Source: Lingula anatina (Eukaryota; Brachiopoda; Lingulata; Lingulida; Lingulidae). From it: a DNA stretch of 64,000 nt. The translations under genes were made by a program, and so were the position numbers. The stretch's first letter is position 1. Each line of letters begins with the position of its first letter. The DNA lies in NCBI RefSeq assembly GCF_001039355.2, contig NW_019775558.1, forward strand, positions 186,001 to 250,000, in the 5' to 3' direction. This document shows positions 61,618-64,000 of the stretch, in pieces. The notes under the pieces were generated by a model. It saw only the letters and a program-made list of their open reading frames with translations, searched no databases and was not told the origin of the DNA.

Positions 61618-62240
61618 ATATTGTTTAATAAATGTTGATGCAAGAACTCGTTGATTAACATGATGTAGTTTAACATGCATATGACATACAGTATGTGGCA
61701 ATAAAAATGTTTCTCTGCAAAACAATATGAAACAAAATAAGCAGTGAATAATGATAAGAGTTGGTGATCAAGCAAGGATATTAACATGACCTTGGAGGTA
61801 TGCATAATATATTTAAGCATGATAAGATTTATTAATCAATCTGCAATTACGTGTAATAAGATACTACTTACCTCGACATTACAAGTACAGTGGCATCCAG
61901 CTCGTAATTGCCACGTGCTGACAATAATCATGATAAGCCCCACAACTAAAGTTATACCGCCCAGAATACAGAACAGGACTTCTTTTTTCGTGAACAACTC
62001 AGACATATCTTGTGAATCGGAATCCGCATAAGAGGAGTCAGCTTTGGTCTTTTTCTTGGCTCGTCTCTGCTGCGAGGCCGTGCTGGTCTCAGCGCCGTTT
62101 TCTGCCGTGACATCGTTCTGATGTTTGTCACTGCCGACGAGCAAGGCTTCTGCTGCCGCGGCTTCTTCTCCAGCTTCGCCCGTTTCTTCTAAGGGCTCCA
62201 TTGGGATTTCGGTGTCATATTTATTGTCCGACATCATCAT
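56965..62240 (-). CDS. Single-pass membrane protein with Ser/Thr/Asn-rich tail (two coding exons)
   Basis: CDS on the minus strand: 62240-61872 and 57339-56965, joined in phase 0, 247 aa. Residues 1-86 are acidic, then basic (QQRRAKKKTK), then Ser/Asp-rich. One membrane segment follows at about 88-112 (VLFCILGGITLVVGLIMIIV). Next come three clustered cysteines (CHCTC, 116-120) and about 125 residues rich in Ser, Thr, Asn and Glu with five N-glycosylation sequons (NAS, NYS, NES, NQT, NTT). Basic residues before the segment and sequons after it suggest type II topology with a glycosylated outer tail. The cysteine cluster beside the membrane could be acylated or form disulphides. I do not recognise a family. 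The first of three tandem ATG codons is taken as the start. Confidence 0.75.
58668..58808 (-). CDS. Possible alternative last exon of the membrane protein gene
   Basis: Acceptor-like AACTTTCAG, then 46 codons and a stop in the frame (phase 0) that exon 1 would supply. Encodes INEQNFQNIVKQVKGELNCG and ends with TACGMC. It would give a 169-aa isoform with a short, non-mucin-like, cysteine-containing tail. Evidence is only frame, splice site and composition. Confidence 0.3.
   Translation of the reverse strand: MNEQNFQNIVKQVKGELNCGASDSRVRALRNIFTACGMCDRNTNSY
59392..59638 (-). mobile_element. Interspersed element family A, opposite orientation
   Basis: Reads inwards from GGGCGGATCCAGAATTTTTT; counterpart of 8184-8438, with the same G-rich arm and ATGCCTCGGATT segment. 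Confidence 0.78.
60377..60442. repeat. TA microsatellite
   Basis: About 33 TA units. Confidence 0.97.
61566..61615. repeat. TA microsatellite
   Basis: About 25 TA units. It creates an artificial Tyr-Ile repeat in minus-strand frames that are not genes. Confidence 0.97.
61872..62240 (-). CDS. Membrane protein exon 1
   Basis: 123 codons, donor GTAAGT after NVE. An acceptor-like GTGTTAG ends at 62257, and CAG with donor GTAAGC lies at 62341-62349. A 90-base intron therefore probably separates a non-coding first exon from this one. Confidence 0.78.
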
Positions 62241-62346
62241 GTTCTTCTAGTAGCACCTAACACACACACACAGAGATCAAAATGATGAATAGCTGCGACA
62301 CAAAGCGTTGCGACTCCGTTAAAATGCCCTCTGTATTTCCGCTTAC

Positions 62347-62440
62347 CTGTATGCATAACACAGAGAACAAAAAAACACGGTTGCCCGCAGTTTTAGCTCA
62401 CGTGTTAGCAATTCTCAGGAAAGGGAATTTAATGACGTCA
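62347..62440 (-). promoter_or_regulatory. Promoter and first exon region of the membrane protein gene with a CRE
   Basis: A full CRE TGACGTCA lies at 62433-62440 and a CACGTG E-box at 62399-62404. They precede a short probable non-coding exon ending at 62347 (donor GTAAGC). The TSS is not defined. Confidence 0.45.
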
Positions 62441-62731
62441 AATTATTCATGATACCATATTATTAACCCGTACTGAAATGCGGAGAGATATAGAGGCTGT
62501 CTGCCTTGCCATGGCTCTTACGATCATTTTCTATTGGCAATTAGGAATTAAGGTTTTGCATTATTCAACCTTACGACCTAATTGTGGGATCGATGGAACT
62601 AATATCTTCCCCTTGGAATGTGTTTTACGTTCTTTACTGAAGCATCGTCTGACCACGAGCCATTATACATGTCATGTCCAAATGCGATATCCACAAATAA
62701 TCAATAATCTTTCTTCTCCCCCCCCACCTCC

Positions 62732-62768
<37 letters not shown>

Positions 62769-64000
62769 ACACGCTCTTTTCCTTCGGATCTATACATGTA
62801 TATCTGCGGTTTTTACACACTCACACTCACAATTACAAACACGCATGTGACGATAAACAATTCTACAGTGGTCGCTGTAGTGAGACCCGCCTGGCATATT
62901 AAAGAAGCCCTCAAGAAAAGAAGGAAAATTAACTACAACGAAGACACTTATGAGGCAGATGGTCCATAAAACGTCGTCTCCTTACTATTCGATGACTCAG
63001 TATCATTTTAAGAGTAAACGTTAACCTTTCATCACATCGCAGCCACACACCTGACTTCAAATCTGCTTTATGCCATGAAATTCAGAAAATTAAACAGACG
63101 GTCCCTTCTTTTGTTATGGCACGTACAGGCAGTGACAAGGCGTTATCATGTTTTGTTAAATGAGGTTTGCTTTATTGCTTAGTTATGGCCTATGTAAAGA
63201 TGGAAGAATATGCCAATATCGCGTTCAGCCGAACATGCCGCCAGGGATATGCAGTATATATGAGAACGGCTTGAAACTAAAGCTTACGACGCGCTGTGGT
63301 TGAGGGTATCCTATATGTTATTATCAAGATGGCTTTCCTAGTAGCCAAAATCACCTTATTATTAAATATACATGTATATTAGTCTACTGGACTACTGTAC
63401 ATCAACAAATATAAAAACAATAGCTCTCTATTACTAGTAAATTTATTGGAATACACTGAGCGCTTGATTTTTCACGTATATTTTTTTATCAAACAGGTAA
63501 AATGCGCCTTTTAGGTGGATAAAAGACGCCTAGACGACCCCACAGTGTAACATTCTTTTTATCACTGTGTAGCTTGATCTGAAATCGTAAGGACGAGAAA
63601 CAGTTACATCATATTCTTTCAGATTAAGATTGAAGAGGTAAAGCTCGTCAACTTTCGTTATTTCTTAGCAATAAGACCTCGATTGGATTAGTTTATAACG
63701 GGGAAAATGACACCCAGGCATAAAATATCGTGCATGTATCTCAATTAAATGATGATGGATGCCTACAGAAACAGTGCAGGCTTATAATAAAAACAAAGAA
63801 GCATTAAGGAGCTTTAAATGTTATTTTATATTTAGATACAATGCATCATATTGCATTTTGGGGATAAACAAGTGGTGGCCAGGAAAAGCTGTTAAGCACA
63901 TTTCCTTTGTAGCTACATGAAGCTTCTCAAGAAGGCAATTTTAACCCGCTTTGACATTTCGCAAATACCAGTAGCTCTGTCATGAACAAGGACAATTTTT
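62441..64000. other. Intergenic DNA without a supported gene
   Basis: The open frame 62478-62969 runs through a C tract and a long A tract (about 62716-62765) coding only poly-Pro and poly-Lys, and has no recognisable motif. No other gene seen. Confidence 0.55.

Larger units (their letters stand above)
57340..61871. other. Intron of the membrane protein gene
   Basis: About 4.5 kb. Contains a GA microsatellite (57418-57453), a possible alternative last exon (58668-58808), a family A element (59392-59638) and two TA microsatellites. Nothing else recognised. Confidence 0.7.

Noticed and set aside
61518-61820. Minus-strand frames with repeated Tyr-Ile
   Set aside because: Produced by the TA microsatellite.
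62478-62969. Open frame of 163 codons, plus strand
   Set aside because: Spans C and A homopolymers giving poly-Pro and poly-Lys; the flanks show no motif.

Overview
The window is animal nuclear DNA: AT-rich, with multi-exon genes, GT-AG introns, microsatellites and palindromic MITE-like elements. The two recognisable genes, BTBD19 and AOPEP, are conserved across animals. The compact introns, the MITE families, the very frequent palindrome TACATGTA and the strong divergence between apparent haplotypes fit a highly heterozygous marine invertebrate, perhaps a lophotrochozoan such as a brachiopod or mollusc. I cannot prove the species from sequence alone.

Layout. 1-12.2 kb: no supported gene, one MITE and one assembly join (N at 8707). 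12.2-20.7 kb (minus): a complete seven-exon BTBD19 (BTB-BACK protein, 292 aa). 20.65-21.5 kb: a head-to-head shared promoter region. 21.5-36.8 kb (plus): a 15-exon AOPEP (aminopeptidase O, M1 zinc metallopeptidase). The central part of AOPEP, including the zinc site, appears twice around an N at 27578; this looks like two haplotypes joined end to end. 36.8-40 kb: intergenic, with a palindromic MITE. 40.7-47.4 kb (minus): a gene made only of very small exons, missed by simple ORF calling. It encodes a signal peptide, a propeptide with dibasic sites and a six-cysteine C-terminal domain. Its promoter has a perfect CRE and an RFX X-box. The upstream half of this gene is also duplicated around an N (49717). 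53.8-56.9 kb: no supported gene. 56.9-62.4 kb (minus): a two-coding-exon gene for an unrecognised single-pass membrane protein with a Ser/Thr/Asn-rich glycosylated tail, again with a perfect CRE upstream. 62.5-64 kb: no supported gene.

The most interesting items are the hidden secreted six-cysteine precursor with two candidate signal-peptide first exons, and its CRE/RFX promoter. Next are the GC-AG intron and the frame break in AOPEP, a tandem repeat that copied a BTBD19 splice acceptor, and three MITE families sharing one terminal motif and 3-bp target duplications. The two large duplications should be treated as assembly artefacts until tested. No pathway linking the four genes can be inferred from position; only BTBD19 and AOPEP plausibly share a promoter.
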